This document shows, one piece after another, positions 23,472 to 33,100 of a DNA stretch of 52,835 bases; positions within the stretch are counted from its first letter, which is position 1, and each line of letters begins with the position of its first letter. The notes below the pieces were generated by a model. It searched no databases. It was not told where the DNA came from and saw only the letters and a list, made by a program, of their open reading frames with translations. Location: contig JAFTHP010000027.1 in assembly GCA_017457305.1 (NCBI GenBank), positions 1 to 52,835 on the forward strand, written 5' to 3'. This DNA comes from Clostridia bacterium. GTDB taxonomy: Bacteria > Bacillota > Clostridia > Christensenellales > CAG-314. The position numbers and the translations under genes are program-made.

Positions 23472-24351
23472 CCAAAACCGCCTCCTTATCTTTTTGTAAT
23501 TGAGCAATCAACTGTTCTACTGTATCAAACTTGATAATTTCTCTAATTCTCTTTGTTAAGTGTACCGTTAAGTTAGTTCCGTACAGATTGCCACAATAAT
23601 CTAACAAATGAACTTCGATGGTATGTGTTGATATTTCAAAAGTAGGTTTAGCTCCTATATTTACTATACATTTATAACTTTTTCCATCGACATTGCAATA
23701 ACCAGCAAATACGCCAATAGGCAATACCTTACTATTGTTAACTGCAATATTTGCTGTTGGAAAGCCAATAGTTGATCCAACGTGACGTCCCTTTACAACG
23801 TTTCCCGAAATGAAATATGATTCTGTTAACAATTTATTAGCATTATCTATGTCGGAATTACCTATTAAACTAGCAACTAACGATGTACTAATCTTTGTAT
23901 TGTCAACAACTACCGCATCCACAACTTGAACTGGGACTTTACAAGCTAAAAAATCATATACTTGGTCACTATTCATTTTGTCGTTACCACAAGTATAGTC
24001 AAAACCAAAAACAACACCTTTCAAATTGTACATCATCAATGAAGACAAAAATTCGTGTCCTTTAGTTTGTCTAAACTCGTCGTCAAAGTTAGCGGTAATG
24101 ACAATATCAATTCCAATATCTTGATAAATTTTTAGTCGCTCTTGGTATGTAAAGACCGCTTTACTATGCTTTCCTTGAACAGATAAAACGTCATTTTCAA
24201 AGGTGAACAATGCAACTTGACAGTTGTTATTGGCCGCCATTTGTTTAGCACGTTTTACCAATTCTATGTGGCCTAAGTGCATGCATCCAAAGTAGCCTAG
24301 GCACAGGACGATATTTGTATTAAGTTTTGTACCAAAGCTAACTACTTGCAA
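23464..24351 (-). CDS. ribF: Bifunctional riboflavin kinase / FAD synthetase
   Basis: RibF phosphorylates riboflavin to FMN and adenylates FMN to FAD. The 295-residue protein has the N-terminal nucleotidyltransferase domain (about 1-165) with HLGH. The usual GFFDGVHxGH motif reads GYFGCMHLGH, so the Asp-Gly preceding the His is changed. A C-terminal kinase domain follows (about 175-295) with GNVVKGRHVGSTIGFPTAN and the closing KRIREIIKFDTVEQLIAQLQKD. The start codon appears to be TTG at 24351. It is directly downstream of truB, as in Firmicutes. Confidence 0.92.
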   Translation of the reverse strand: MQVVSFGTKLNTNIVLCLGYFGCMHLGHIELVKRAKQMAANNNCQVALFTFENDVLSVQGKHSKAVFTYQERLKIYQDIGIDIVITANFDDEFRQTKGHEFLSSLMMYNLKGVVFGFDYTCGNDKMNSDQVYDFLACKVPVQVVDAVVVDNTKISTSLVASLIGNSDIDNANKLLTESYFISGNVVKGRHVGSTIGFPTANIAVNNSKVLPIGVFAGYCNVDGKSYKCIVNIGAKPTFEISTHTIEVHLLDYCGNLYGTNLTVHLTKRIREIIKFDTVEQLIAQLQKDKEAVLDD

Positions 24352-24352
24352 C

Positions 24353-25210
24353 CTAATTTACACCTTTTAGATAGTACTTTAATTTCAAAAAACCATCGAT
24401 GTATTCTCCAACACCGAAAAATACACCTTTACAATAAATCTTTTTGTATCCTTCAAACTCTTCACACGCAATCTTGATGCCATGATCAAGATCCCAGTAC
24501 ATTTTGTCGTCTAACACGTAGGTTGGTAAATCTTGTAAAGGATACATAATATCTACAATACACTTGTCCTTGAGTTCTCGTATTTGATCAAGTGTATATG
24601 CATTTTCTATATCAAAGCAACCTGATTTTAGCCTAATCAGAGCACTCATATAACCTATAGTTCCGCAAGCTTGCGCAATATCCCTTGCCAAAGAGCGAAT
24701 ATAGGTGCCAGCAGAACAAAGGATATCAACAACAAAGGTATCGTCACTTTTTTGCTTGATTAGTTCAATTTTGTGCACCGTTACTTTACGCGACTTTAGT
24801 TCAATTTCTTCCCCACCACGAGCTAATTTGTAGGCTCTAACACCACCAACACTGATTGCCGAATAAGCAGGTGGAACTTGGTCTATTTCACCGCAAAAGG
24901 CTTGTAGTGCCTTTACTAGTTGTTCTTTAGTTGGCACAAAACCATTTGACTGCGTAACTTGCCCGTAGGAGTCAAGCGTATCGGTGGTTTTACCAAAGGT
25001 AAAGAAAGCGCGATAATGCTTTACCTTGTCGGTAAGCAAATTGAATAGTTTAGTTCCTTGCCCTATTGCAACAGGCAGCACACCACAAGCACCAGGATCC
25101 AAGGTGCCAAGGTGTCCAACCTTTTTCTCGTGAAGAACGTATTTTAGGCACACAACAATGTCACTCGCTGTTGCTCCAGCAGGTTTCAATACATTGATAA
25201 ATCCGTTCAT
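24353..25210 (-). CDS. truB: tRNA pseudouridine-55 synthase
   Basis: TruB makes pseudouridine 55 in the T-loop of tRNAs. The 285-residue protein begins MNGFINVLKPAGATASDIV and has the catalytic motif GHLGTLDPGACGVLPVAIG with the nucleophilic Asp at residue 38 or close by. VPPAYSAISVGGVRAYKLAR and CSAGTYIRSLARDIAQACGTIGYMSALIRLKSG follow. The start ATG overlaps the nrnA stop as ATGA. Confidence 0.96.
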   Translation of the reverse strand: MNGFINVLKPAGATASDIVVCLKYVLHEKKVGHLGTLDPGACGVLPVAIGQGTKLFNLLTDKVKHYRAFFTFGKTTDTLDSYGQVTQSNGFVPTKEQLVKALQAFCGEIDQVPPAYSAISVGGVRAYKLARGGEEIELKSRKVTVHKIELIKQKSDDTFVVDILCSAGTYIRSLARDIAQACGTIGYMSALIRLKSGCFDIENAYTLDQIRELKDKCIVDIMYPLQDLPTYVLDDKMYWDLDHGIKIACEEFEGYKKIYCKGVFFGVGEYIDGFLKLKYYLKGVN

Positions 25211-26169
25211 ATTGTGTAACCTATTACCCTAACTATTTTTTCAATAACGTCTTCCAAAAAACCGCTTATCATACATCCAGAAGCAACAATATGACCACCG
25301 CCACCAAAGTATTGACAAACTTCTCTAACGTTAAATCCCTTTGAACGCATGCTTACTTTATAAGTGTTTGCGGAGTATTCGGAAACACAAACCCCTACTT
25401 GAGCTACGTCTATGTTTACAGCATTAGGTACAAGCATACTAGTAGATGAAAGGTCCAATCCAAATTCATCTAAATCTTGTTTAGTAACGTAGAGCAAAAC
25501 AAGTTTGTTATCGTAATAAGTACGCATACGATTTAGCACTCTGGCCAATAGCTTAGTTTCTGCCAAGGAAGTATCCTTAAAAAATACTCGCACAACCTTT
25601 TGAATATCTGCACCCTTTTTATACATTTGTGCCGCCATCAAAAAGCATTGTTCATCGGTGTTTGTGTTGGCAAAGTTACCAGTATCCGTACACAAACCCA
25701 TATACAAATATGTGGCAATTTTACTGTCGATATCAACCCCTAAACTTTTTATGATGTCATAAACAATTTGACAGGTACTAGCTTGTTTTGTAAGCAAATT
25801 GTACTTGGAGTAATACTCGCCACCATGGTGATCAATTGTCATTGTTTCACTAAAACTATTGTAGTTGCCACTCCATTGACCAACTCTAAATATATCTCCG
25901 CAATCTACAGCAACGAGCAAATCGTATTTACCCGTAAAAGAATTTGAGATATATTTTGTTTCTTCAAAAATAGCTAGTTTATCATCTATCTTAGTATCAC
26001 AAAAAATTCTTACGTTTTTACCAAGCTTTTGCAAAGCAAGACAAAGGGCAACACAAGAGCCTATTGTGTCGCCATCGGGGTTCGTATGTGCAAACAAGGC
26101 AATATCCCTTTTTGACAAAAGGATATCGCCCGCTTGATTAGTTGTTATTGTTTGTTTTGTTGATTTCAT
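25207..26169 (-). CDS. nrnA: DHH/DHHA1 phosphoesterase, NrnA-like (oligoribonuclease / pAp phosphatase)
   Basis: A 320-residue manganese-dependent phosphoesterase that degrades short oligonucleotides and pAp. Motifs in order: FAHTNPDGDTIGS (DGD, residues about 26-38), LLVAVDCGD, TIDHHGG (DHH) and the C-terminal DHHA1 region with VSMRSKGFNVREVCQYFGGGGHIVASGCM. In Firmicutes it lies between rbfA and truB. It overlaps rbfA by 32 bases and truB by four. The stop is TGA, which shows TGA is a stop codon in this genome. Confidence 0.95.
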   Translation of the reverse strand: MKSTKQTITTNQAGDILLSKRDIALFAHTNPDGDTIGSCVALCLALQKLGKNVRIFCDTKIDDKLAIFEETKYISNSFTGKYDLLVAVDCGDIFRVGQWSGNYNSFSETMTIDHHGGEYYSKYNLLTKQASTCQIVYDIIKSLGVDIDSKIATYLYMGLCTDTGNFANTNTDEQCFLMAAQMYKKGADIQKVVRVFFKDTSLAETKLLARVLNRMRTYYDNKLVLLYVTKQDLDEFGLDLSSTSMLVPNAVNIDVAQVGVCVSEYSANTYKVSMRSKGFNVREVCQYFGGGGHIVASGCMISGFLEDVIEKIVRVIGYTI

Positions 26170-26497
26170 TTAGTATCTCTTGAATTTTTTGTCCATATGC
26201 CATGCTTGAATCAAGTACAAACACAAATTGTGGAACCTTGCGAATATGCATTGATTTGGAAATTTCACGACGAATAAATGGTTCGCTTTCCTTGATTGCC
26301 ACAAAAGTTTCTGCCGCTTTTTCTGGTCTAGTGGAAAAGATACTAACGTAAACTTTTGCACTAGAAAGTTCCCTATCACAGTCAACGCTTAAAATAGTAA
26401 ACATTTCTGTGATACGTGGGTCTTTTACTTTTTTTGTAAGCAACTCAGCAATATAGCGCTTAAATTCGGCGTTTAGTTTGTCTGTTCTGTTAATCAT
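26138..26497 (-). CDS. rbfA: 30S ribosome-binding factor A
   Basis: A 119-residue KH-type protein that helps mature 16S rRNA and the 30S subunit. Typical text: [27 protein letters not shown] and the [37 protein letters not shown] end. It overlaps infB by four bases. Confidence 0.95.
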   Translation of the reverse strand: MINRTDKLNAEFKRYIAELLTKKVKDPRITEMFTILSVDCDRELSSAKVYVSIFSTRPEKAAETFVAIKESEPFIRREISKSMHIRKVPQFVFVLDSSMAYGQKIQEILNEINKTNNNN

Positions 26498-29130
26498 TGT
26501 GCAATTTCTTCCATTTGATAAATTTCAAAAATATCGCCAACTTTGATATCGTTGTAGTTTTCTACAGAAATACCACATTCGTAACCAGCGGCAACTTCCT
26601 TAACGTCATCCTTGAAACGTTTAAGTGCCAAAATGCTACCTTCGTAAATGCTGATGTTATTACGGAAGATACGAACCTTACCGTTGCGGATAACTTTACC
26701 GTTTGTAACGTAGCATCCGGCAACCGCACCAACACCGCTTATCTTAAATACTTCGCGAACTTCAACAGTACCGCTAACAGATTCGCGGAATTTTGGAGCA
26801 AGCATACCCTTCATAGCAGCTGTAACGTCGTCAACAGCATCATAAATAACGTTGTAAATACGGATGTCAACACCTTCTCTTTCCGCAACTACTTTTGCAT
26901 TAGAGTCTGCACGAACGTTGAAACCAATAACGATAGCTTCACTAGCTTTTGCAAGCATAATGTCAGTTTCATTGATACCGCCAACACCACCGTGTATAGC
27001 AGATACCTTAACTTCGTCGTTGGAAATCTTTTCTAGGCTACCCTTCAATGCTTCCAAACTACCTTGAACGTCAGTTTTTATGATGATATTAAGTGTTTTG
27101 AGTTGACCTTCACTAATACGACCAAACAAATCGCCCAAACTCATTGCTGGGATTTGACGTGCATTTTCCATTCTAATCTTGTCACGACGTTCTTCTGCAG
27201 CTTTCTTTACAAGTTTTTCGTCAGCTACGTACATAAAGTCGCCCGCCTGTGGCACTTCGGAGAAGCCAAGAACTTCCACTGGCATGGATGGACCAGCACT
27301 CTTAACCTTGCGACCTTTATCGTCGAACATAGCACGAATCTTACCTGTAGCTGCACCAGCGATTAGGTAATCGCCAACGTTGAGTGTACCATTTGCAACC
27401 AAAATTGTGGCAACAGGACCACGACCTTTGTCAAGTTTAGCTTCAATAATAGTACCTGTAGCACGTTTCTTTGGATTAGCTTTGAGTTCCTTGATTTCTG
27501 TAACAAGAAGCACGCTTTCTAGCAATGTGTCAATGCCCATACCAGTTTTAGCAGATACAGGAACCATGATTGTGTCACCGCCCCATTCTTCTGCAAGCAA
27601 TTCGTACTCGGTAAGTTGTTGCTTTACTCTGTCTGGGTCAACGTGTGGTTTGTCCATTTTGTTGATAGCAACAACAATGGATACACCAGCTGCTTTTGCG
27701 TGGTTGATTGCTTCGATAGTTTGTGGCATTACACCGTCATCCGCCGCAACTACGATGATTGCAACGTCAGTAATCTTGGCACCTCTAGCACGCATTGCTG
27801 TAAATGCTGCGTGGCCTGGGGTATCAATAAATGTGATCAATTCGCCATTTTTCTTTACTGTGTAAGCACCAATGTGTTGTGTGATACCACCAGCTTCGCC
27901 ACTAGTAACACTTGTATCTCTAATAGCATCGAGCAAAGATGTTTTACCGTGGTCTACGTGGCCCATAACAGTAACAATTGGAGGACGCTTTGTATCGTTT
28001 TCCAATCCGTCATCTTCGCCAGCGCCAGTGATAATTTCTTCCGCTGTTTTTTCTACACGCAATTCAAGTGTAACTTCGTGCAGGCTAGCAATATATTCAG
28101 CATAATCGAAGTCAACGGAGTCGTTGATAGTCTTCATTATACCTTCTTTAAATAGTTGTTTAATAATTTCTGATGCACTAACACCAATTTTTTCACTAAG
28201 AACTTTGATTGGAACTTCTTGTGTTGTGATGATGGCATGAGTAATCTTTGGAGCAACAACAGTTGGCGCTTGTTCTGTGCGCTTGTTGCGTGCCTTTCTA
28301 ACTACTCTATCTTCATCATAATCAGCAGAGAAGTCACGTGTCATTAGGCTACGTTTGCTTGCGGTACGCTTTTCATCTGGATGATCCTTGGTCTTATTTT
28401 TGTTGCCATATTGTTTTTGTGGACCAGTTTGTGGGATATCCAAAATAGGAACAAACTTTTTAGCAGCTTGCTTGTTTTGACCTTGTTGAGAAGATGGACG
28501 TCTATCTTGTTGTTGAGCATCCTTGTCCTTATTTTGAGGTCTAGCTGCTTGATTATTTTGTTGTGGTCTTCTATCTCCACGAGTTACATTGTTTTGACGT
28601 GCACCAGAAGGACCCCCACTTTGTGTTGTAGTTTTCTTATCAACTACAGGTGGACGTCTAGTTGATGTATCAAGGAATCTTCTTACCTTGACATTTCCTT
28701 TTTCATCAGTATAGGTTTTTACTTCGCGACCATTTTCTGTAACGGAAACAACCTTTGTTACAGCTGGTGCTTCTGCAGGGGCAGTTTCCTTAACTGTATG
28801 TGTTGTTTGCGCTTCAGCTTGTGGTTCGTTAGGTGTTGCAACAGCCTCTGTAGAAGTAGATACAGGCTCGCTTACTTGGACAGGTTGTTCAACAACTGGT
28901 TGAAGAGCTACAGCTTCTTCTACAACTGGAGCAACAACAACTTCTTGTTGTGCAGCAGCTTGCAAAGCAGCCTTCAACTCTGCCTTTTTGGCGCGGATTG
29001 CCTCTGTCAAACTGTTAGCTTGTTGCTTTATCTTATTTGTAGCTTGTTGCATTTCTCTAGCAACGTTAACTACGTTAGATTTTACAGATCTGACATTTTC
29101 ATAACTTCTGTTTGGTTGAGTGTTTGCCAT
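26494..29130 (-). CDS. infB: Translation initiation factor IF-2
   Basis: The GTPase that places initiator fMet-tRNA on the ribosome. From the ATG at 29130, directly after GGAGGTAATA, it has 878 residues. The first 300 or so are low-complexity: Ala/Gln/Glu/Val/Pro-rich, then Arg/Gln/Asn/Lys-rich. The IF2 N-domain lies at about 305-360. The G domain has [15 protein letters not shown] (G1), DTPGHAAF (G3) and NKMD (G4). Domains II-IV follow and end with [30 protein letters not shown]. The operon order rimP-nusA-ylxR-ylxQ-infB-rbfA is the classic one. Confidence 0.98.
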   Translation of the reverse strand: MANTQPNRSYENVRSVKSNVVNVAREMQQATNKIKQQANSLTEAIRAKKAELKAALQAAAQQEVVVAPVVEEAVALQPVVEQPVQVSEPVSTSTEAVATPNEPQAEAQTTHTVKETAPAEAPAVTKVVSVTENGREVKTYTDEKGNVKVRRFLDTSTRRPPVVDKKTTTQSGGPSGARQNNVTRGDRRPQQNNQAARPQNKDKDAQQQDRRPSSQQGQNKQAAKKFVPILDIPQTGPQKQYGNKNKTKDHPDEKRTASKRSLMTRDFSADYDEDRVVRKARNKRTEQAPTVVAPKITHAIITTQEVPIKVLSEKIGVSASEIIKQLFKEGIMKTINDSVDFDYAEYIASLHEVTLELRVEKTAEEIITGAGEDDGLENDTKRPPIVTVMGHVDHGKTSLLDAIRDTSVTSGEAGGITQHIGAYTVKKNGELITFIDTPGHAAFTAMRARGAKITDVAIIVVAADDGVMPQTIEAINHAKAAGVSIVVAINKMDKPHVDPDRVKQQLTEYELLAEEWGGDTIMVPVSAKTGMGIDTLLESVLLVTEIKELKANPKKRATGTIIEAKLDKGRGPVATILVANGTLNVGDYLIAGAATGKIRAMFDDKGRKVKSAGPSMPVEVLGFSEVPQAGDFMYVADEKLVKKAAEERRDKIRMENARQIPAMSLGDLFGRISEGQLKTLNIIIKTDVQGSLEALKGSLEKISNDEVKVSAIHGGVGGINETDIMLAKASEAIVIGFNVRADSNAKVVAEREGVDIRIYNVIYDAVDDVTAAMKGMLAPKFRESVSGTVEVREVFKISGVGAVAGCYVTNGKVIRNGKVRIFRNNISIYEGSILALKRFKDDVKEVAAGYECGISVENYNDIKVGDIFEIYQMEEIAQ

Positions 29131-29147
29131 TATTACCTCCGACAACT

Positions 29148-29429
29148 CTACTTCAAATTTTCAATAATAGCTTTTGCTAGTGATTTATCACAAACAGCAA
29201 TAGCTTTACAATTTTTCTTTTGTAAAATATCAAATTCTTCTACGCAGAAAATAGGAACACCTATCTTTTCCGCAAAAAAGCAAAGATTTGATAAGGATTT
29301 TGGGGAAAGTGTTGATGTGTGCAAAATTACGTGAACGTGTTTTCTTGTGACGATAATATTGTCCACACCAAAAACAGCCGCTCCCTTTCGTATTGAAAAA
29401 CCAATATAACTTTCTACTTTATTGTTCAA
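29148..29429 (-). CDS. ylxQ: L7Ae/L30e-like RNA-binding protein (YlxQ-like)
   Basis: A 93-residue protein of the L7Ae/L30e fold, in the usual place between ylxR and infB. The N-terminus [22 protein letters not shown] matches the family's first helix and the loop (RKG) that contacts kink-turn RNA. It overlaps ylxR by 11 bases. The RNA partner is unknown. Kink-turn-binding L7Ae-like proteins also include an OLE RNA partner in other species, but nothing here shows that this copy has that role. Confidence 0.85.
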   Translation of the reverse strand: MNNKVESYIGFSIRKGAAVFGVDNIIVTRKHVHVILHTSTLSPKSLSNLCFFAEKIGVPIFCVEEFDILQKKNCKAIAVCDKSLAKAIIENLK

Positions 29430-29682
29430 TTAGACTCTCCAGTTGAGAAACGATTTGTTCATCCAAAGCAAAACCATTTGTTTTGGCAAAACCCTTGTTT
29501 TTGGTAGCACGATTAATGCACTCTTTGCATTTGCAAAGGTAAACACCTCTACCGTTCAACTTACCAGTTGTATCTACAACAACACCATTTTCGGTATTAA
29601 CAATGCGAACAAGCTGATTTTTGGGTTTCATTTGTCTACAAGCAACACACATCCTTTCAGGAATACGTTTTACTGTTTTCAC
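29419..29682 (-). CDS. ylxR: YlxR family RNA-binding protein (RnpM)
   Basis: An 87-residue DUF448 protein. The motifs PERMCVACRQMKPKNQLVRIV and GRGVYLC are characteristic. YlxR binds RNA and has been described as a modulator of RNase P. It lies two bases after nusA and overlaps ylxQ. Confidence 0.93.
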   Translation of the reverse strand: MKTVKRIPERMCVACRQMKPKNQLVRIVNTENGVVVDTTGKLNGRGVYLCKCKECINRATKNKGFAKTNGFALDEQIVSQLESLIEQ

Positions 29683-29684
29683 AA

Positions 29685-30782
29685 TTATACCTCGTCTGGA
29701 TTAACAGCCAAGTCTTCTTCGTCAAACATGCCGCTTTGCATAGCTACAGAGTAGGATTTAACGTCAATCTTCCAACCTGTAAGTTTAGCAGCAAGACGAG
29801 CATTTTGACCTTCTTTACCAATTGCCAAGCTAAGCTTTTCATCTGGAACGATTACTTTTGCTTCTTTCAATTCTTCGTCAGCTTGAACAATCAATACTTT
29901 AGCTGGAGAAAGAGCACGAGCGATGAAGTCAAGAATATCACTGCTCCATGGAATAATATCAATCTTTTCGCCGTTGATTTCGTTAACAATAGCATTTACA
30001 CGTGCGCCCTTGTTACCAACGCAAGCACCTACAGCATCAATTTCGGGGTCTGTAGAGTAAACAGCCATCTTTGTGCGGAAACCAGCTTCACGAACGATAC
30101 TCTTAATTTGTACGATATCAGCACGAATTTCTGGAACTTCACTTTCAAACAAACGCTTGATAAACATAAAGGATGCACGAGAAAGCATTACTTGTGTTCC
30201 ACCAACGCTATCTCTTACTCTCTTTACAAGCACCTTGATACGGTCACCAGCATGGTACTTTTCGCCAGGGATTTGTTCTTGAACTGTAAGAACACCTTCC
30301 ATTTGGTTTTTGCCAATTTCAACGTAAATTGTACCATCTTCCTTAACGCGTGTAACAACACCAACCATCAATTCGTTTTCCTTGTCGGCAAATTGATTGT
30401 ATGTGATGTCCTTTTCTGCTTGACGAAGTTCGTTCATGATAACTTGACGAGCATTTTGTGCTGCAATACGGCCAAAAGTTCTTGGATCGATTTCTGTAAG
30501 CACTTCGTCACCGATTTTGTAGGATTTTTTGATTGTGCGAGCTTCTTCCAAAGAGATTTCCTTTTCGGGTGTTTCAACTTCGGCAACTACAACCTTACAA
30601 ATGTACGCACGGATAGTAAATTTGTCTGGATTTGTTTTGATAACAACGTTGCTAGCTTCGCCAAAATTCTTTTTGCAAGCAATTGCAAGTGCAGTTTCAA
30701 GGGAAGAAATAACCTTATCTTTGCTAATTCCCTTTTCTGTTTCTAGTAGATCAAGAGCAATAAAAAACTCTTTGCTTGTCAT
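29685..30782 (-). CDS. nusA: Transcription termination/antitermination factor NusA
   Basis: A 365-residue NusA with the N-terminal RNA polymerase-binding domain (1-125), S1 domain (about 133-200, ELMVGVVTRVKEDGTIYVEIG), KH1 (about 225-280, IVREAGFRTKMAVYS, DAVGACVGNKGARVNAIVNEINGEKIDII) and KH2 (300-350, LSLAIGKEGQNARLAAKLTGWKIDV). There is no C-terminal acidic repeat region, as usual for Gram-positive bacteria. It starts 12 bases after the rimP stop. Confidence 0.98.
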   Translation of the reverse strand: MTSKEFFIALDLLETEKGISKDKVISSLETALAIACKKNFGEASNVVIKTNPDKFTIRAYICKVVVAEVETPEKEISLEEARTIKKSYKIGDEVLTEIDPRTFGRIAAQNARQVIMNELRQAEKDITYNQFADKENELMVGVVTRVKEDGTIYVEIGKNQMEGVLTVQEQIPGEKYHAGDRIKVLVKRVRDSVGGTQVMLSRASFMFIKRLFESEVPEIRADIVQIKSIVREAGFRTKMAVYSTDPEIDAVGACVGNKGARVNAIVNEINGEKIDIIPWSSDILDFIARALSPAKVLIVQADEELKEAKVIVPDEKLSLAIGKEGQNARLAAKLTGWKIDVKSYSVAMQSGMFDEEDLAVNPDEV

Positions 30783-30794
30783 ATTAGTTTCCTC

Positions 30795-31253
30795 CTAAAA
30801 TTCAATAACGGGCTCTACTTTTGCCGCATCTTTTTTGTTAAATGTAAGTGTTTGATTGTTTGCGATTTCAATTGTGAAGGTTTCTTCATCATAAGCAACA
30901 AGTACACCTTCTATATTCTTTTTGCCGTTTAGTGGCTTGTACAGTTTAACCAAAATCTTCAAACCCATATTTCTACGGTAATCACGTTCAAGTTTGAGTG
31001 GTCTGTCAATACCAGGGGAAGATACATTTAGTGTGTAACTACAATCAATTGGGTCCAGCTCGTCCAGTGGGGCGTCAATGGCGCGATGCATTCTTTCGCA
31101 ATCATCAATGGAAACACCACCATCTTTGTCAATAATGATTGTAAGATGCATTCCATCAAACTTTTTTTCATACAAAACTTCCAACACTTCCAAGCCCAAA
31201 TCTTGAGCAATAGGGGTTGCAAGTTCAAAAACTTGATCAGATACTTTTCCCAT
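30795..31253 (-). CDS. rimP: Ribosome maturation factor RimP
   Basis: A 152-residue protein needed for 30S maturation. It has VFELATPIAQDLGLEVLEVLYEK, the conserved VSIDDCERMHRAIDAPLDE and SSPGIDRPLKLERDYRRNMG. It is the first gene of the nusA-infB operon and has a promoter at 31407-31435 and a leader of about 145 bases. Confidence 0.95.
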   Translation of the reverse strand: MGKVSDQVFELATPIAQDLGLEVLEVLYEKKFDGMHLTIIIDKDGGVSIDDCERMHRAIDAPLDELDPIDCSYTLNVSSPGIDRPLKLERDYRRNMGLKILVKLYKPLNGKKNIEGVLVAYDEETFTIEIANNQTLTFNKKDAAKVEPVIEF

Positions 31254-31287
31254 AGAGTTCCTCCAACAAACCCATAATAATTAATAA

Positions 31288-31315
31288 GAGAGCGGAGAAA
31301 AAAATCTCCACTCTC
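31288..31315 (-). other. Leader hairpin upstream of rimP
   Basis: GAGAG-C-GGAGA pairs with TCTCC-A-CTCTC around an A-rich loop (10 bp plus one mismatch). On the minus strand a T/A-rich tail (TTATTAATTATTA) follows. It lies about 35 bases before the rimP start and could be an attenuator for NusA feedback or an mRNA-stabilising element. Confidence 0.6.
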
Positions 31316-31406
31316 ACCGTAGTAATTGATTAAACTAAGGCGATGAATTGACTAAAACTAACTATCAAATTAATGGCTAATTTTAAAAACAATTCTGTGT
31401 AATGAT

Positions 31407-31435
31407 ATTATATCATAAGCAAATATCTTTGACAA
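31407..31435 (-). promoter_or_regulatory. Promoter of the rimP-nusA-infB operon
   Basis: On the minus strand TTGTCA (31430-31435), 17 bases, perfect TATAAT (31407-31412). It starts only about 25 bases after the stop of the PolC-like gene. Confidence 0.82.
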
Positions 31436-31459
31436 GTGTTTTTATAAAAACAATATGCA

Positions 31460-33100
31460 CTACTTGCTGTTTTCGGCAAGAAAAGCAAAACACTTTGCCA
31501 AAGCCAAGGCTGTTTCTCCACAAAAAACGGAAGAATTAAGCGTAACCTTGCATGCTTTACAAATATCTTCAAGTTTGAGCAGATTAACCTTTTTGGTAAT
31601 GAGACTGTTTTCGAACAATTGAGAAATCATTTCTGCTTGATTGATTGTCTTGTTAGAAAACGCATAACCAACAGGTGCTGCATAGTAATTGACAAAATCG
31701 AAAAACAAATCTAGGTCCTTGCCTACAACTTCGTATCCGTACAAAAACTTGTACAAGTCCGGAACAATTTCCGATAGGGTTGGATACAAAACCAAATCAT
31801 TTGACGTTGCAAGTAGATTTGTCATTTGCTTGTCCTCAATGGGTTTTTCGGGATTGATGTATGTAAAGAATTTTTGAGAAACGTGTCCGTTATCCACCCT
31901 TACAGCAGATACACACAAAATTCTATCTTCCGTTTTAACCGAGCCCGTCCAATTGAAATGCAAAATTGCAACCTTTTTATCCTTCAAAATGGATTGTTCA
32001 ACAATTTGATCAACAAAACCAAGCTGTCTGTATTCGGAAAAATACTCAGGACTTACCAAGGAATAATTAGCTGGTGGTTGCTTATTCAAATTTGTTTGTA
32101 GCTTTTGCTTTACAATGACACACTTGCACAAATCGTAAACTCTAAGTTCCAGACGTTGGCTAAAATCACTAAATGCAACCTTGCCCCTTACTACAACTTC
32201 CGTGCCGTCATACAATGCCATTAGCATCTTCATCTTTTTGTCATTTGCCGCAGCACGACGTTTGGATATAGTATGAACTTCCGAGTCTGACTTGCCTGTT
32301 GTTTCCTTGATAACTTTGAAGTCTTCCAACTGGAATTGAACAAACATAACACAGTTAATGCTACCTTGAGAGTCATCCGTCAAGGTAAACTTACATATGT
32401 GCATTGTTGGATCTTTTTTTGAAGCTTTAAGTGTTTTTCCGCTAATTTTACCGCAAATAACACAACTATCCATAGCCTTACGGATATCGGAAATATACAT
32501 TGGCGAAGTGAGTATTTCCTTACCAATATACTTTTCCACATTGGCAACTTGCATATATCTAGAGGGCTTCAAAAGTTCACGGTTAATTGCCAAACGAACT
32601 AATTTTTCCTGTTCCGTTACATCCACTACTCTGTTGATGGTTTCATCAAGTTGCAATGTAATGTTGAGTTCAAAGCAAGTTATAACCGCTAGCTTTTCTG
32701 TAAGTTTTTCACAAAACTCAGCTAGCTCCATATTGGTTTTCGTAACCTTATCAACATAAAAGGTTACATTAATTTTTCTATTTTCTATTTGGATAGAGAT
32801 ACCATCTCTTCCGCTGATGGCAAAAATGGGATAATTTTTCTTTAAGTAATCTAAAAGGAATTTGCGGAAAGTAACTTCGGTAAAGGTATCGTTAACTAGA
32901 CTCACCGAACAATGATAACCAACTGGAGTCAAAGTTTTTACGTAGTCAACGATTTCGTTTTGCAATGCACCTTCTACCGAAGGCAAATCTGGATAAGAAA
33001 GTATGCAAAAAACTTTACGTAGTTGTTTGTCAACTCGTATTTCCCTAGCCCTAAGATCGGTCATATTTGGATATTTTGCATACAATTTATCAATAATCAT
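31460..33100 (-). CDS. PolC-derived protein lacking PHP and polymerase domains, exonuclease domain without catalytic residues
   Basis: A 546-residue protein in the exact position of polC (between ispG and rimP) in Firmicutes. Residues 1-190 resemble the PolC N-terminal domain. Residues about 190-330 form the OB fold (VCGKISGKTLKASKKDPTMHICKFTLTD, SINCVMF, DGTEVVVRGKVAF). The PHP segment normally next (VELHLHS) is missing. Residues 373-545 resemble the DnaQ-type exonuclease. Exo I, normally D-x-E-T-T-G, reads H381-F-N-W-T-G386; Exo II, normally H-N-x-x-F-D, reads K461-D-L-D-L-F466; Exo III lacks the His and Asp. The ORF then stops, and the more than 700 residues of PHP and polymerase are absent; rimP and its promoter follow. 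Probably not a polymerase or nuclease; it may keep a protein- or DNA-binding role. It overlaps ispG by four bases. Confidence 0.8.
   Translation of the reverse strand: MIIDKLYAKYPNMTDLRAREIRVDKQLRKVFCILSYPDLPSVEGALQNEIVDYVKTLTPVGYHCSVSLVNDTFTEVTFRKFLLDYLKKNYPIFAISGRDGISIQIENRKINVTFYVDKVTKTNMELAEFCEKLTEKLAVITCFELNITLQLDETINRVVDVTEQEKLVRLAINRELLKPSRYMQVANVEKYIGKEILTSPMYISDIRKAMDSCVICGKISGKTLKASKKDPTMHICKFTLTDDSQGSINCVMFVQFQLEDFKVIKETTGKSDSEVHTISKRRAAANDKKMKMLMALYDGTEVVVRGKVAFSDFSQRLELRVYDLCKCVIVKQKLQTNLNKQPPANYSLVSPEYFSEYRQLGFVDQIVEQSILKDKKVAILHFNWTGSVKTEDRILCVSAVRVDNGHVSQKFFTYINPEKPIEDKQMTNLLATSNDLVLYPTLSEIVPDLYKFLYGYEVVGKDLDLFFDFVNYYAAPVGYAFSNKTINQAEMISQLFENSLITKKVNLLKLEDICKACKVTLNSSVFCGETALALAKCFAFLAENSK

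Noticed and set aside
29736..30746. A 336-codon plus-strand ORF opposite nusA, and similar long ones opposite infB, rpsB-tsf and ispG
   Set aside because: They are antisense to certain genes, give Cys/Asn/Phe-rich low-quality proteins and have no ribosome binding sites; they follow from codon bias.
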